Of a stretch of 64,000 bases of DNA, positions 11,993 through 23,799 are shown in pieces. Made by a program: the position numbers and the translations under genes. The stretch lies in contig CM041465.1 in the NCBI GenBank assembly GCA_023213395.1, forward strand, positions 52,521,741 through 52,585,740, in the 5' to 3' direction. The notes under the pieces are model-generated. The model was not told where the DNA came from and ran no database searches. It saw only the letters and a program-made list of their open reading frames with translations. Numbering within the stretch: position 1 is the first letter of the stretch; the number at the start of each line of letters is the position of its first letter. The stretch is from Cycas panzhihuaensis (Eukaryota > Cycadophyta).

Positions 11993-13091
11993 GTTAGAGA
12001 GTGTTTCCCAGCTACCAGGAATGGACATGGGTGGCCTGACTCAGGTAAGTTCAGGTATGCTTCTATCTTTGATTGTGTCAGTTCTAGAAATAGCCAATAG
12101 AGATACATTACCTGCATTGCATTCTGATTGGTTGACTACATGATCACTTTGCATTGTTTGCCTAACTATATTATATCTCTGCATATTTTTAGCCTATGAT
12201 GATTTAGGATACACATTCCATGGTGCTCCGCAGCCCTCCACAATCATCTCCATGATGTTCCCAAGTATCTTTTAGCTTCCACAACCCATATCACATAACT
12301 CACTAGTGTGACGTGACCCCTAGCACCTTGCCTACGTCTAGTCATCATCCTATATCCATCTTTTATCTTTTTCTGGGAGTCTTTCACCATTATTTCCTAT
12401 ATGTTGCTATCCCTTTAAGTCCCATAACCTCCTTGCTACCTGTACTGTAGCATGCTCCTTAGAGTCTAGGATTCCCCCTTTTTGGGAGCTCTTAGGCTCC
12501 CCCATTTTCCCTTTTGTCTTGCTTTTGGTCACACCACTGTAAACTTCATGGTACCACTGTAAATATCATGGTACCACTAAGTTTACTGTAGGATGACTAT
12601 TCATAACTCATTTTTAAACTGGCCATAGCTAATTTTACATTAATTACAAAATTGCCACATGGTAGCATGCTGATTCTCACCCAAGGAAAACCTTAATTGC
12701 TCATTGAGTTAGGGTTAGATTTAAAAACCCAAAATCCACCTCATTTCCATCTCTTCTCATTCATTTTTCTCTAATCTCTCCTCCAAAAATGCCCTATAAT
12801 AGATTCCAATTCTAATGTGCCTATCTTATAACCCAGCTACCAGCTCTTACAGTGTAACGAACCGTTACACCAAAACCTCGAGGTGTTAGTGAAGAGGGCC
12901 CCCCACCAAGTAGACCATTACCTTCTCCCCGGTTCAAACGGGCTAGCCCCGCCTAGCCCCGCTTTCACCAGTGTTCATGCGCCCCACAAGCCCCGGCTAC
13001 GATGGCGTTTTGCGCATCGGCGACGTTTGGCGCATCACCCCACCACCCCCATAAGCGGTGTTGCCCCCACAGGATTTGAACCTGGGTCTTA

Positions 13092-13103
13092 GCTCTGATA
13101 CCA
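13092..13103 (-). promoter_or_regulatory. Met-type primer-binding site of T
   Basis: The minus strand reads TGGTATCAGAGC, an intact match to the initiator-Met primer site. Seven bases further on is CAGGTTCAAATCCTG, which also fits the tRNA B-box consensus. Confidence 0.8.
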
Positions 13104-13105
13104 CT

Positions 13106-13486
13106 TGGTAGGATACCACTCCTTAATGATAATTGCACACCAATATAATAAGCAAATAACTCCAAAAGAGCACTTATATTGCAATACCCTTCGAGGGGGC
13201 AACCTCCCAATTACATGCAAATAACAATGATATTCAAGATGCCATACTCTAAGGATTACACAAATATATATATGTCTCTATGCTTACTACTCAACCGCCT
13301 CCTTATGCATGTGGGATATTACATGAATATATATAGTACTCAATGACCACTACACAACCTTCTCCTTATGCATGTGGGATATTAAGAAAAGGGAAGAAGT
13401 AGAAGAAATAAAGATATAAGAGAGAGAAGAAGTACAAGATATAAGAGAATATAAGAGGAGGTAAGTTAGGGGTTGGATCCCTAACA
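13106..13486 (-). repeat. LTR-like part of T
   Basis: On the minus strand it begins TGTTAGGGATCC and ends GGTATCCTACCA, two bases before the primer site, as a 5' LTR should. It is CpG-poor, unlike the adjoining internal part. Confidence 0.65.
13261..13383. repeat. Two-copy 61-62 bp tandem repeat in T
   Basis: Both units end CTCCTTATGCATGTGGGATA (plus TTA) and start with an AATATATATA-type tract. Confidence 0.8.
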
Positions 13487-15909
13487 TACAGCTCAAGAAA
13501 TATAGGTTGTAGGTCTAGAATAAGGCTAGCTGAAAGAGAAATGTGCTTTGAATATCTCACCAAGCTCTAGTTCTCATCTTATTCATAGTTTTTCTCTCCA
13601 TCCACTACATTTCAGGGGTTTTCTCCAGAAAACCCCAAGGGATCTTTCTCCTCACCCAGTCTTCCAGGTACATCTACCCTAGATCTACCTTTACCAGGTA
13701 TCCTTAGATTGCTTTTTATTTCTCTTTTGAATAACACAAGTGCTCCTTTATTAGTTTTACTTGCAAAAAATTTTTCTTCCCTTTTCCATTGCATTAGGAG
13801 GCAAACCCTCCCTCTTGTTAGCCCATCCACGTTATCCTCTTGGCTTTCTTTGGGTTTCCTCAAGGAGGCAGTAGGGAAAAGGGTGTACAGAGAGTGAAAG
13901 GAGACTAAGCCAAGGTTCCACACCTAACATGCCTTCTCCTCAAGGTCATCCCCCTTCTCTCTTTTCCCTTTCCCTCTTCATACCTTCCTTGATCCCCCAA
14001 GAAATTGTTGAGGTGGAGATCTCTACTGGTAGTAGCATAGGTAGCCTTTTGCTACATTTACAACTAGCCATCCAAGATCTTACATAGCCTAGTTTCTAGG
14101 CCTATATCATACTTCTTTAATTCAAGGATTAGTTCTTGCAAAAACTTGTAAAAGTTGTGCTTTGCAGCTTTTGCAACATTTACAACTTTTGTAACTCTTT
14201 TGGCACTTTTGTCTTCACTCAAAGAAATTTATTTTGCACTTGTTGTCAAGTTGTTTACTCTCTTTAGCCATTAGCTTGGTGCTTGGGGATTACGTGGAGT
14301 ATTTCATATTGGGAGGGTTATCCATTCTGAGGCTCCCACTTTTCTCGTTTTCACCCCCTTCCCCACATCACATAATTGATTATACATGCAAAACAAGGAA
14401 TATTATAACATTAAGTGCTTTTGATATTTAATATATGCTGGTGAATCTATTATTTCATATCCTTTACTTTTAAAGGGGATACATACATATAGCTATATCT
14501 CTTTGCATATATTTGCTCCCATATGCATTCGGTGCCCCTTGGGAAAGGGCCAACTTTGATTATGCAAGTTTCTTGTGTTTGGAATAAGTAGGAATCTTTA
14601 TCCTAGGTACGCTTCCCTTTTGCTTAGTGGTTGCTATGTGACATTCTAAAATTGCAAGTAAAATCATTTCATTAATTTTGTTTCCTTTCTTTGTATTTTT
14701 CTTTTCTAGTTTTAGGGGGAAGGTAAGGAAGCCCACTTATTCTGTAGGCATCCTTTCTGCTACCCCACCCATGACATGAAGAAGAGTTAGGATTGTAGAA
14801 GAAGCGAAGGCAAAGCTACTCTAACTGCTAGGTTCTTAGGTTCATTTCTTTATCTCATCTTCTCTACTCTTGTCCCTCTTTTCCCCCCTTTTGGTATACC
14901 CCTAAGCGAAAAGAAAGAAAAACAAAGGATTGTGTTGCTTTATGCTCTACTAGTTGTTCTTGTTTGCTCATCTAGGTTACATAGTGGGGATTTAGTCAAC
15001 TCACACTGGTAGATGGTACCTTTTGCCACACACTCACTTATTCCTCCCTGCATTCAAACCTTCACCCTTACCAAAGCTTAGGTAAGGTGTGTTAGGCACT
15101 CATCCATGCACATTCTTATCTCCCCCTTGCACATCATTAAGTAGATTTTCCTCTCTTGCTTGAACCCCTTATCTCCTTAACAATTTGCTTGTTGTCTTTT
15201 CCTTGCATGTGAAAGATAAAGAGAGCAAGGCTACATTTAAGGAAAGAGAAAGAGAGATATTACATTGCTTATATTTCTTTAAAAGTTTATTCCCTTGCAT
15301 AGTGGAAATAAACATAAATACAACACTTTGCACTTCATATTTTCTCATCACACAACAAAAACAGACACAAGAGTAATGCACTTTGCCTACCCTTGATACT
15401 TAAAACTTCCTTAGGTGTGGTGCCCTAAGAGTACCTCCTATTAAGGTTGCCTTTCCTTACCACTAGCAAGACCTCTTTGGTTCCATCCCTTTTGGTCTAC
15501 GCTTACCCCTCTTTTGTTTGCTCACATTGTAAGCCACCCTTGGTCTATGCATGAGTTTCCTTCCCTTCCTATTGAGGTTTACTCCACCCATCACCTTTTC
15601 ATATGAGGAGGTGCTCATTTGCTTTCTTCCTCCTTCCTTTAACCATCCAAGATAGGAGGGCCCCTTTTTGAGGTTACTTAGGAAACTGAGGAGATCCCTC
15701 TTCCACGTGTTACTCTGAATTGAGGAGGAGTTACTTGAAAGGAGTTTATACACCATTAGTAGGTCCTCAAACCTACGTTTTGACGCATGGACACCCTTTA
15801 TGGGTGATCTCTTTCCCTTGTCCATGTAGGTCCATATCCACCTAAGCTATTAATAGTGTTGGCTCAACCTCACTCAAGTTTAGTGACCCCTTGAGAGGTG
15901 TGATTCCAC

Positions 15910-15927
15910 TAGCAACCATACTGAGGA
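15910..15927 (+). promoter_or_regulatory. Arg-type primer-binding site of C
   Basis: TAGCAACCATACTGAGGA follows the LTR end and resembles the Arg-tRNA primer site of Tat-lineage elements (TGGCGACTCCGCTGGGGA) with several transitions. The assignment is from memory of the family and not checked by alignment. Confidence 0.55.
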
Positions 15928-16016
15928 CTCACCAGTAAGGGATTAATCCTTTCTCCCTGATTTGTTAGTGCTACCTCCTTTTCGGTAGCTCTCATCAATT
16001 TGTTGGGCAACCCCTA

Positions 16017-18500
16017 ATGCTTGTCACCTTACCATCTTCTTTTTATTCTAATCTTTGGGAGGAACTTATATGCAACGATTCTCTCATCATTTACGAGGCC
16101 TTCCCTCTTTGTTGGAAGACTACCCTTACTATGCTCTTCCATTGTCATATTCTAAATCGACCATGGAAGGATTTCCTTCTGATTAGGTATATCATGCCTA
16201 TATATCCGAGTCCCATTAACCATCCACCTCCTTCCAAGGGCCCACACAAGAGGGTGAGGATCCTGTCTTTTACCTGAGTGACCAAGAACACCCACAAGTC
16301 CATCATCTCTCCACTCATGAGGTGGAGGTATCTTCTCCCTTGGAGTATCATCACCTTAGTGGCAATTCTCATGAGGATCACCCCATGGGGTGTGCCTCTT
16401 ATAAGGACCCTTCCACCTCATATGGTCAGGTGGATACCCCTCCTACAGATGTTGTGGAAGCCCTTAACTAGTACTTCCAAGCCATTAGCCTCCAATCACA
16501 TCCTAAGTGGTTGGATAATATCTTGTGAAGCATAGTGCTTCCTTCTTCCACATCTATACTACCTCGTCCATCTCATTTGACTCCCTTACCTACAACGAGG
16601 GTGTCTCTCATTTCATCTTATTCTCCTTATGGTCCATGTTCCTTAGGGACCACCCAAGGCATATCCTTCTCCCAACTTAGGTTGAGTATGCCTCCCTATA
16701 GCCAAACAACTACTCCCAAACTGACTATAGTTTATCCTCCTCCCATTAGACCTAGCAGACTTATGCATGCCCCTATCTCTAGTCACGTGGGGCCAATCCC
16801 CATATATACCCAATCCCAACCTAAGGATCCTTCCCTTTATGTGCCCTTGGGATATACTTCCTAACCGTGGAGACACAGTAAAGGAAATCTCCTTCTTATC
16901 TACGGAGTAGATCCTTTACATCTGTATGGTGTCACACCACCTACAGGTGGCCCATATGGGCAAAATCTGATTTTGTACCCTTCTATTCCATCGTCTTACT
17001 CTTCCTCTTATATGGTGCCTTTGCAAGGAGGGAAAGCCCCCTCCCAAGGTGCCCCCTCTCATGTCCCCTTTCAGCAAGGGGCGTATCCTCAAGGAGGGAT
17101 AGGTCCCTTATATCCACCCACTCCTCTTCCAATCCATTTAAATATGAGATTCATTCCCTCCCATCAAATAGGAGGAAGTACATATCCTCTTCCAAACCAA
17201 GTATCCCAAGGAGAATTCAGGCAACCTTGCCCACCTTCTCTTCCATATTTTGTTGATCCTATGGTCTAATCAAGGGCACATCCCTTTATGGATTATACAT
17301 CAAAACCTCTATCCATTAAGGCACTAAGAGCTAACTTACTGCCTCACCCTCCCAAGGTGCCTAAATTTGATAGGACCTCTTTGCAAGACCCAACGGAGCA
17401 CGTTAGAAGTTTTTATATAGAGTGCATCAATTATTGGGTATACGACCATATCCTAATGAAACTTTTTCTATGCTCCCTCTAAGGTGATGCCCTTAAATGA
17501 TTCTATCACCTTCCAGCACACTCTATCCACTCATTCCAATAACTCATTGATAAATTCATTAATTATTTTGATATAGCTCATCCTTTCGAGAGTAGAATGA
17601 AGGCTCTCTTGTCTCTTAAATAAATTCATGATGAGATGAATCATGACTTTGTGAGATGCTTCCACGATCTTCTCCACTCCATAAAGGCAATCTTGTCTGA
17701 GGAGTTAAAGAGAGATCTCTTTGTTAATGCCCTTGACCTTAAAGTCCATGTTGAAGTCCTCAAAATGGGGGCAACAATGTGCAATTCCACCATAACCAAG
17801 TGCTTGGATCTTAACGCCGTTGAGATCCAAGTGGGTCTCAAGAAGCCTCTTAGGTCCTCACAATGGCATGAGGCACCTTGTCCACCTCACAATACCAAAG
17901 TCCAACAACCTCCTAGGTCTTCATCCCATCTGATACAGAAGACATTAGACTCCTTAACCTCTGTTATATGTTATTTTGAATGTACGATGAAGGAGATTAA
18001 ACTCTAATCTCCTTCATCACCCACTTCCCACAAACCTATTCACCAAGCCTCTCAAGCTACTCCCCCCAAGGGCGGTAACACCCAGTCTTCTCAAATAAGG
18101 AAGATAGATTCTTCCTTGGAGAAGAAGTGGTGTTATGTTCATAGGGAATGCTTTCATGAAGACTTACAATATAGGGACCAACACCCTAAAGCTACACCAC
18201 AACATGACTCTTCCCCTAAACGGATGTCTAGACCCAATCTATACCAACCTGTCCACAAAGATCCTTTTCCCAAACATAGGGAACATGATTGCAACACCCA
18301 ACAAAAGGGTAACCAAAATAGAGAAAGGTCTCCTAGCCCTCGCCCTATACAAGTTAAAGGGAAAGGGGTTAGGAACTCTTCCTCTTCTGTTGGCTCTCTT
18401 AACCATTGAACTCCTTCCCCCTCTCGATCTTGAAATAAGGGAAAGAGAGTCATCCAAATTCTTGAGACCACACCTTTATATACCTTAACCTGTTCCTAAG
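16017..18500 (+). pseudogene. Gag remnant (element C)
   Basis: Structural protein of the virus-like particle. The 5' part (16017 to about 17270) is rich in Pro, Gly, Gln and Ser, a linker best seen at 16973-17269. The capsid domain begins near 17340 (PPKVPKFDRTSLQDPTEHV) and includes GDALK-stop-FYHLPAHSIHSF near 17480-17540, where the family has Trp at the stop. Near 18119 KKWCYVHRECFHEDLQY keeps part of a zinc-knuckle-like Cys/His pattern. Stops and frame changes break it at several points. The start at 16017 is only the first ATG of an open stretch. Confidence 0.75.
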
Positions 18501-18879
18501 TAGGCAAAGAAGTAACAGGAGCTTCTTCTTTTACTCCTCATCTTGATCCTCCTTTGGAAGTCCCTCCTCCAGAGATCCCCATGCTTCTTAAGACCATTCC
18601 TATGTGCCCTAGTCATTATGATTTTTGAAGGATGCTTCCCCAACCTACTTTAAAGAGGAAGCCCTTCTCCATCATTGACGAACTTCACACCATAGCCATG
18701 GGGATGTCCATGATGGATGTCTTGAGAAGTTATCTAAAGTAGCATACTCTTCTCTTAGAAACCTTGGGATTGATCGATGCTTTGGTTCACACCTTAGGTG
18801 TTGCCCCAAGCTGCAAACTTGTCATCTCTTTCGATCCTAAGGATCTTCCCCCAATTGGTGAAAGGGAATGTTAATGGTA

Positions 18880-19210
18880 CTACCCCTTCACCATAATCAT
18901 AGACACACCTAAATGTACCCTTCGAAGGACCATTGTAAACAATGGTTCTTCTATCAATATTATGCCCTTATGCATCATGCAAGAGTTGGGCATATCGGCC
19001 CCTGAACTAGTCCTATGGTAGTGTCGAGGCTATGATGGTAGCAAAAAGACACCCTTGGGGTCAGTTTCTATTTCCCTCAATCATAAGGACAAAATTATTC
19101 TTATCGATATCGTAGTCCTCAATGTAGACATGGACTACAACCTCTTGTTGGGATGCCCATGGCTTAACCAAATGGGAGTTGTGTGCTCATCCTATTGGGG
19201 ATGACTTAAA
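18880..19210 (+). pseudogene. Aspartic protease remnant (element C)
   Basis: The frame reads TIVNNGSSINIMP near 18925-18965, matching the IVDTGSSxNxMP style of Tat/Athila-type proteases but with the catalytic Asp replaced by Asn. It is followed by a GYDGSKKTPLGSVSI segment and LLLGCPWLNQMG near 19140-19175. A stop follows near 19200. From 19210 to 20040 lies a Ser-rich spacer (open at 19438-19797) with no domain I recognise. Confidence 0.85.
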
Positions 19211-20039
19211 TTCATCCATAAGGGATGAATGAGGGTTGTCCCCTGAGAGCCTCCTCCCATCAAATCTGCCAAGTAGTTTGCGACAAGGCATAGGGTGATA
19301 AGGGCCTTTCTTCCCATGCCACCACTTACTCCATCGACATTCCTAGTCCATTCTGCCTAGAAGAAGGCCCTCCCCTTTCTTCCTCAAACCTTATTCACTT
19401 CGCCTCTATTGGTGTAGGGAGTTATGGGTACCTCGTAGTGCTTAGCGATGACAAGTCTAATAGTGAGGATGAGGACCTCCCTCATCTTGTATCCCTCCTA
19501 AACACAAGTGGAGGGCACTCCCTTCGTTTTAGGTCTTGTCTTGAAACATCTTATATGGAGGAGTCCAATTCTCCTTCTGATTCACATGTCATTGCTTCTG
19601 TCTCTCATGTGATCTCTCATATCACTTCATCTTCTACTTCATTGCCCTCCATAGGTGATGAGGTAAGGGAACCTCTTATTACCTATCATAATGGGTCACC
19701 CTCTAACTCTTTCGAAGAGTCCCTCAAGTACATAGAGTGGTGGGTCAATCACTATGATCCCTCCATTCCTTCTACTCCTCACCTCTCATCTTCTTGAAGT
19801 GTGATTATCTATGGGATAGATTGCTTTGAGGACAACGAGGCCTTACTAGAGCACCTAGTGGGCTCTGCGCCTAATCTCCCTCCTGGTCACCATAAACTTG
19901 GTCATTAAAAGATCTTATCCATTGGGTCACCCTTATCTAACCCAAACCTATCCTCTTCTTCTTCACCTCCTCCTGTTGACCGATCCCCTATTCACTTCAA
20001 GGAAGGGAATGCTATGTGCATGGGAGCAACCAAGGACAT

Positions 20040-20910
20040 CATCTTAGCTGTCGGTAGGATCATAAAGGTGGGAGACGAATGTTCTCTTAGCAAAATTAAG
20101 GAATACACCCTTCTCTTCTAGAAATTCTATGATGTTTTCATATGGGATTATTCTTACATGAAGTGAATAGACCCTTCTATTATCACCTACAACCTCACTG
20201 CCATTCTGGGCACTTATCCCATGTGGAAAAAATAATGCCCTCTTTACTCAAAACTTTTAGTAGTTATGAAGATGGAAGTTGAGAAACTCCTAGATGCAGG
20301 GTTAATCACTTCCATCGATTACCCTAAGTGGGTGTCTAACATCATTCCTATTGCTAAAAAGAATGGGATGATTAGGATATGCATTGACTTTTATGACATC
20401 AACAATGCATATGCTAAGGACAACTTTCCTCTCCCCTTCATTGATCAGATCATTGATTGAACGACTAGATTTGAAGTCATGTCCTTAATGGATGGATTCT
20501 TAGTATATAACCAAATCCAGATTTCCCCTGAAGATTGTCATAAAATGGCCTTCACCACTCCTTGGGGTACCTTCGCTTACAAAGTGATGCCCTTCTGGCT
20601 CAAGAATATAGGCACTACCTATTAAACGATGATGCAATTTATCTTTCATAACCTCATTCATAAGACCCTTGAGGTTTTTATGGACGACATGATGGGGCAT
20701 AAGGGCCCACCATCCTAGCGATTTGCAGGCCATCTTCACCCAATGTTGTAAATATCATGTAAGCCTAAACCCCTTTAAATGCATGTTTATCATGATGGCC
20801 AGCAAACTCCTAGGTTTCCTTTTTTTGAAACAAGGAATCCAAATTAAACCTGACAAAGTCAAGGCCATCTTTGACATGCTTCTTCCCAAGACCTAATAAT
20901 AAATCAAGTT
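20040..20910 (+). pseudogene. Reverse transcriptase remnant (element C)
   Basis: RT landmarks in order: EVEKLLDAGLI near 20277-20310, SNIIPIAKKNGMIRICIDF near 20337-20390, FEVMSLMDGF near 20470-20500, KMAFTTPWGTFAYKVMPF near 20540-20595 and an active-site VFMDDM near 20670-20690, in which the two catalytic Asp remain. Stops occur at several Gln or Trp positions, and a frameshift follows the active site. RT copies element RNA into cDNA. Confidence 0.9.
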
Positions 20911-20959
20911 GTTCTTGGGTAGGTTAGGTTTTCTTAGGAATTTCTTGGAAGACTTCGCC

Positions 20960-21330
20960 ATAAATACTAAACCCCTCAACAACATGTTGAAGAAAGGGCC
21001 CCCATTTGTTTAGTCTCTAAAGGCCCAAGAAGCCTTTAAGGAGGTCAATAGAGCTCTAGTTTCTGCCTTAACTTTGGAATCCCCTCTCTTCGATGGGCCT
21101 TTCATCCTTTATACCTTAGCCACTGGTGAATCCTTGGATGCCATGCTTACCCAAGAGGATGGCTCATGAACTGAGAGAGATATTTACTTCATCAACTATA
21201 CCCTAGTTGCTGTTGAGCTTAATTACTTCACCATTGAGAAAGAATGCCTCTCCTTGGTGTATGCTGCCAAGAAGTTTAGGCACTACTTGTTTAGAAACAC
21301 TACTTGAGTGATCATCTAATCTAATCCTTT
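20960..21330 (+). pseudogene. First RNase H remnant (element C)
   Basis: Gypsy-type RNase H next to RT. It shows a KAQEAFKEVNRAL connection segment near 21020-21060, FILYTLATGESLDAML near 21105-21150 and AVELNYFTIEKECLSLVYA near 21210-21265, the usual signature around the catalytic Glu. The stop near 21168 replaces an expected residue. Confidence 0.88.
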
Positions 21331-21539
21331 CAGGTATTTACTAACCTGATATGATTTGATAGGTAAAATTGGAAAGGGGGCTTTCCTCCTGCAGGAATTT
21401 GATCTCCAAATTGTCAACTAGAAATCAAAGAAGGGGATGGTGGTTGTTGAACAATTAGATGACACCCCCATCCCAAACTCTTTTGATGATCCTGTTGATG
21501 ATTCCTTGCTTGACAAACCTATTTTTGCTATTCAAAACT

Positions 21540-22814
21540 TGTCTTCCCATCAATTGATCGATAGTAAGTGGTATAGGGATATTGTGCAATACCTTGTAGA
21601 GCAGTAGTATCATCCCAATGCTAGCAACAAGGTTAGGTCATGTATTTGAGCTATTGCCCAGTAATACTTCCTTATGGAAGAAGTATTGTACAAGAGGTCT
21701 TTCAATGGGATCCTTCTCTATTGTATCAATCATGATGAGGCAGGCCAAATACTTCGCGAATGCCATAATGACATTTTCGGGGGCCATTTTAGGGGCCAAT
21801 CCATGGCTCAAAAGATCCTCCGAATAGGCTATTATTGGTCGTCCCTCTTCAAGGATGCCCATGCCTATACCCTACGATGTCATCGGTGTTAAGAATATTC
21901 CAACATCATCTATTTGCCTTACGAGGTCTTACACCTTGTCATATCTCCATGGCCTTTCTCCCAATGGGGATTAGATCTCATTAGGGCTATAACTCCACCT
22001 TCTTCATTGCAGCACAAGTTCATCTTGATAGCGATGAAATACTTTACTAAATAGGATGAAGCGGTCCCTCTATCCTCTACTCTTGGTAAGATGATAACTA
22101 CCTTCATTTACCAGCACATCATTTGTCGATTTGGGGTTCCTGACATCTTAGTCACAGATAATAGAATCCCCTTTTGTAATAAGGAGATGGATGAACTTTG
22201 TAAGAAATTTAAGATATCTCATAAAACTTCCTCTCCCTATTACCCCCAGGCTAATGTCCAAATAGAATCTTTTAACAAAACCCTCATAAACATCTTGAAG
22301 AAAACCATAGCCCAATCCCAAAAGGATTGGCATCTTTAATTTCTATCTGCTCTTTCGGCGTACCACACTTCCATCTACACTGCTATAGGGATGACTCCAT
22401 TCTTCCTTGTATATGGAACTGAGATGGTCCTTCCATTGGAAGTTAAAATTCCATCCTTGTGAGTTTTCCTTTGGGGTCTTGTCGATGAGGAGTCCTATCG
22501 TCAGGCCCACCTCCTAGACCTCAAAGCCCTATATAAGAAACACTTGACTGCATACCAAGTGAATCTCATCTCTAAAGCTAGCATGTGAAGGATGTACGAA
22601 AAATGCCTTCGCCCCCTCCCTTTGCATCTTGGGGACTATGTCCTCAAGTTGGAATATCTCCATGACTGCTTGTCCAAATTTGGGCCTAAATAGGTTGGTG
22701 CTTTCATCATTCTCGATAACCTTGATAATGACACGTACATGATCGCAACCTTAGAGGGTCTTGAATTTGAGAAAGTCATAAATGGTAAGTTCCTAAAGAA
22801 ATTTGATGTGTGAT
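21540..22814 (+). pseudogene. Integrase remnant (element C)
   Basis: An HHCC zinc-binding region lies at about 21745-21890 (ECHNDIFGGHF ... RCHRC). The catalytic triad follows: LDLI near 21967 (Asp), VTDN near 22150 (Asp) and QIESFNK near 22258 (Glu), all retained. The C-terminal part continues to LEFEKVINGKFLKKFDV ending at 22814. It carries several stops. The region from 22815 to about 23800 contains no + strand gene; it probably includes the 3' part of the antisense gene on the other strand. Confidence 0.92.
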
Positions 22815-23799
22815 CTTTTCCTACCCTTGTGTAGGCTTAGCATATCGCTCCTCTCTTTTTTCTCTGAAATGAACCTAAATCACCACCCTAAGCATGTCTT
22901 CATTCCTCCTAATCATAGGTGGAATGGCAACTTAGGGTGGCCTTTCTATCTTTATAGTTCCTCCTATAACATCTTTTATTTCCCTCCCATGTAAAACCTT
23001 TCTTCCTAGTTGGACGTGTGGGTTTCCATCGCCCTGAGCTTGGAAACACAGCCCAACTAGATCTACATGTTTGAGTACCTATACTCTTTCTTTACCATCA
23101 CTTCTTTTATATATCTGCTATGCTCCTTGAATAGACATGCATGGTTCTCCATCTCTTAGCCGCATACGTATCTATCACCTACATTCATGGTGGTCATGTG
23201 TGCCTGCTATGAGTGTGGTCCTATATGAAAGGAGGTATGGGTGCCACCTAAATGATCTAACAACAAAAACCACATAACAATTAACTAAAATCATCATGAT
23301 GTATAGTCCCTTATACACCCATATACCCATGTCTACATACATATAAATACATAAGCAAATAAACAACAAATCTAATATCACCAAACCATCATAGTGCCAT
23401 CATCATGGATCAAATGGGGTGCCAATGGGCCCCTATCTATGTACCTAATAAATCATATCATACAAAACAATATGATACATCATCCTAGGAAAGTTGGAAT
23501 CCTTGCAGGGAGGAGTACAATCCTGTGGCAACATATGGTAACTCCTTGGAGGTCTGATGCTTTTCCAATCAAAGCTAACCATGTCCTACTCCTCCATTGC
23601 CCCTGCTCTCAGGGGGTATCATCTCCTAGCTGATGTGATCCCTCCCTAGGAGATCACATGCCTCCTAGGCTCCTCCATCATTGTTGGGAGCTCCCTGCCT
23701 CACTCCCCTCATCTTGAGGCCTCCTTAAGGTCATTGTTGTCATGTGAGTCTACATCCTACTCTATGATGACCTTGCAGCCATCTACTCTACCAATTGAT

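Larger units (their letters stand above)
12853..13486 (-). mobile_element. 634-bp LTR-derived mini-element T
   Basis: Insertion flanked by TACAG (12848-12852 and 13487-13491) and absent from the matching position of the C 3' LTR (about 28592). It starts TG, ends CA and contains a Met-type primer site. On the minus strand it reads as an LTR-like part (13486-13106), primer site, then about 250 bp of G+C- and CpG-rich sequence ending in the hairpin TGTAACGAACCGTTACA (12853-12869). No second LTR is found. No coding capacity is apparent. Confidence 0.8.
12002..15908 (+). repeat. 5' LTR of element C, interrupted by mini-element T
   Basis: Starts TGTTTCCCAGC and ends GTGTGATTCCA; aligns to 27748-30947. 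The roughly 700-bp excess is mainly insertion T (12853-13486) and a further stretch of about 60 bp near 13645-13705. Long minus-strand open frames at 13612-13923 and 15463-15825 fall inside it and are treated as findings, not genes. Confidence 0.92.

Noticed and set aside
13060-13103. Possible tRNA gene
   Set aside because: Only a T-arm-like stem and B-box are seen beside a primer-binding site; no cloverleaf, anticodon arm or clear A-box.
12883-13210. Overlapping open frames on both strands (69 and 81 codons)
   Set aside because: They lie in the G+C-rich internal part of mini-element T, where stops are rare by composition; no domain is recognisable on either strand.
16535-16876. Overlapping frames of 109 and 77 codons on opposite strands
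   Set aside because: Pro/Ser-rich linker of the C gag gives open frames in several registers; only the gag sense strand is supported by neighbours.
18154-18488. Three overlapping frames in the C gag tail
   Set aside because: The zinc-knuckle-like + frame from 18116 is the gag continuation; the others are shadows.
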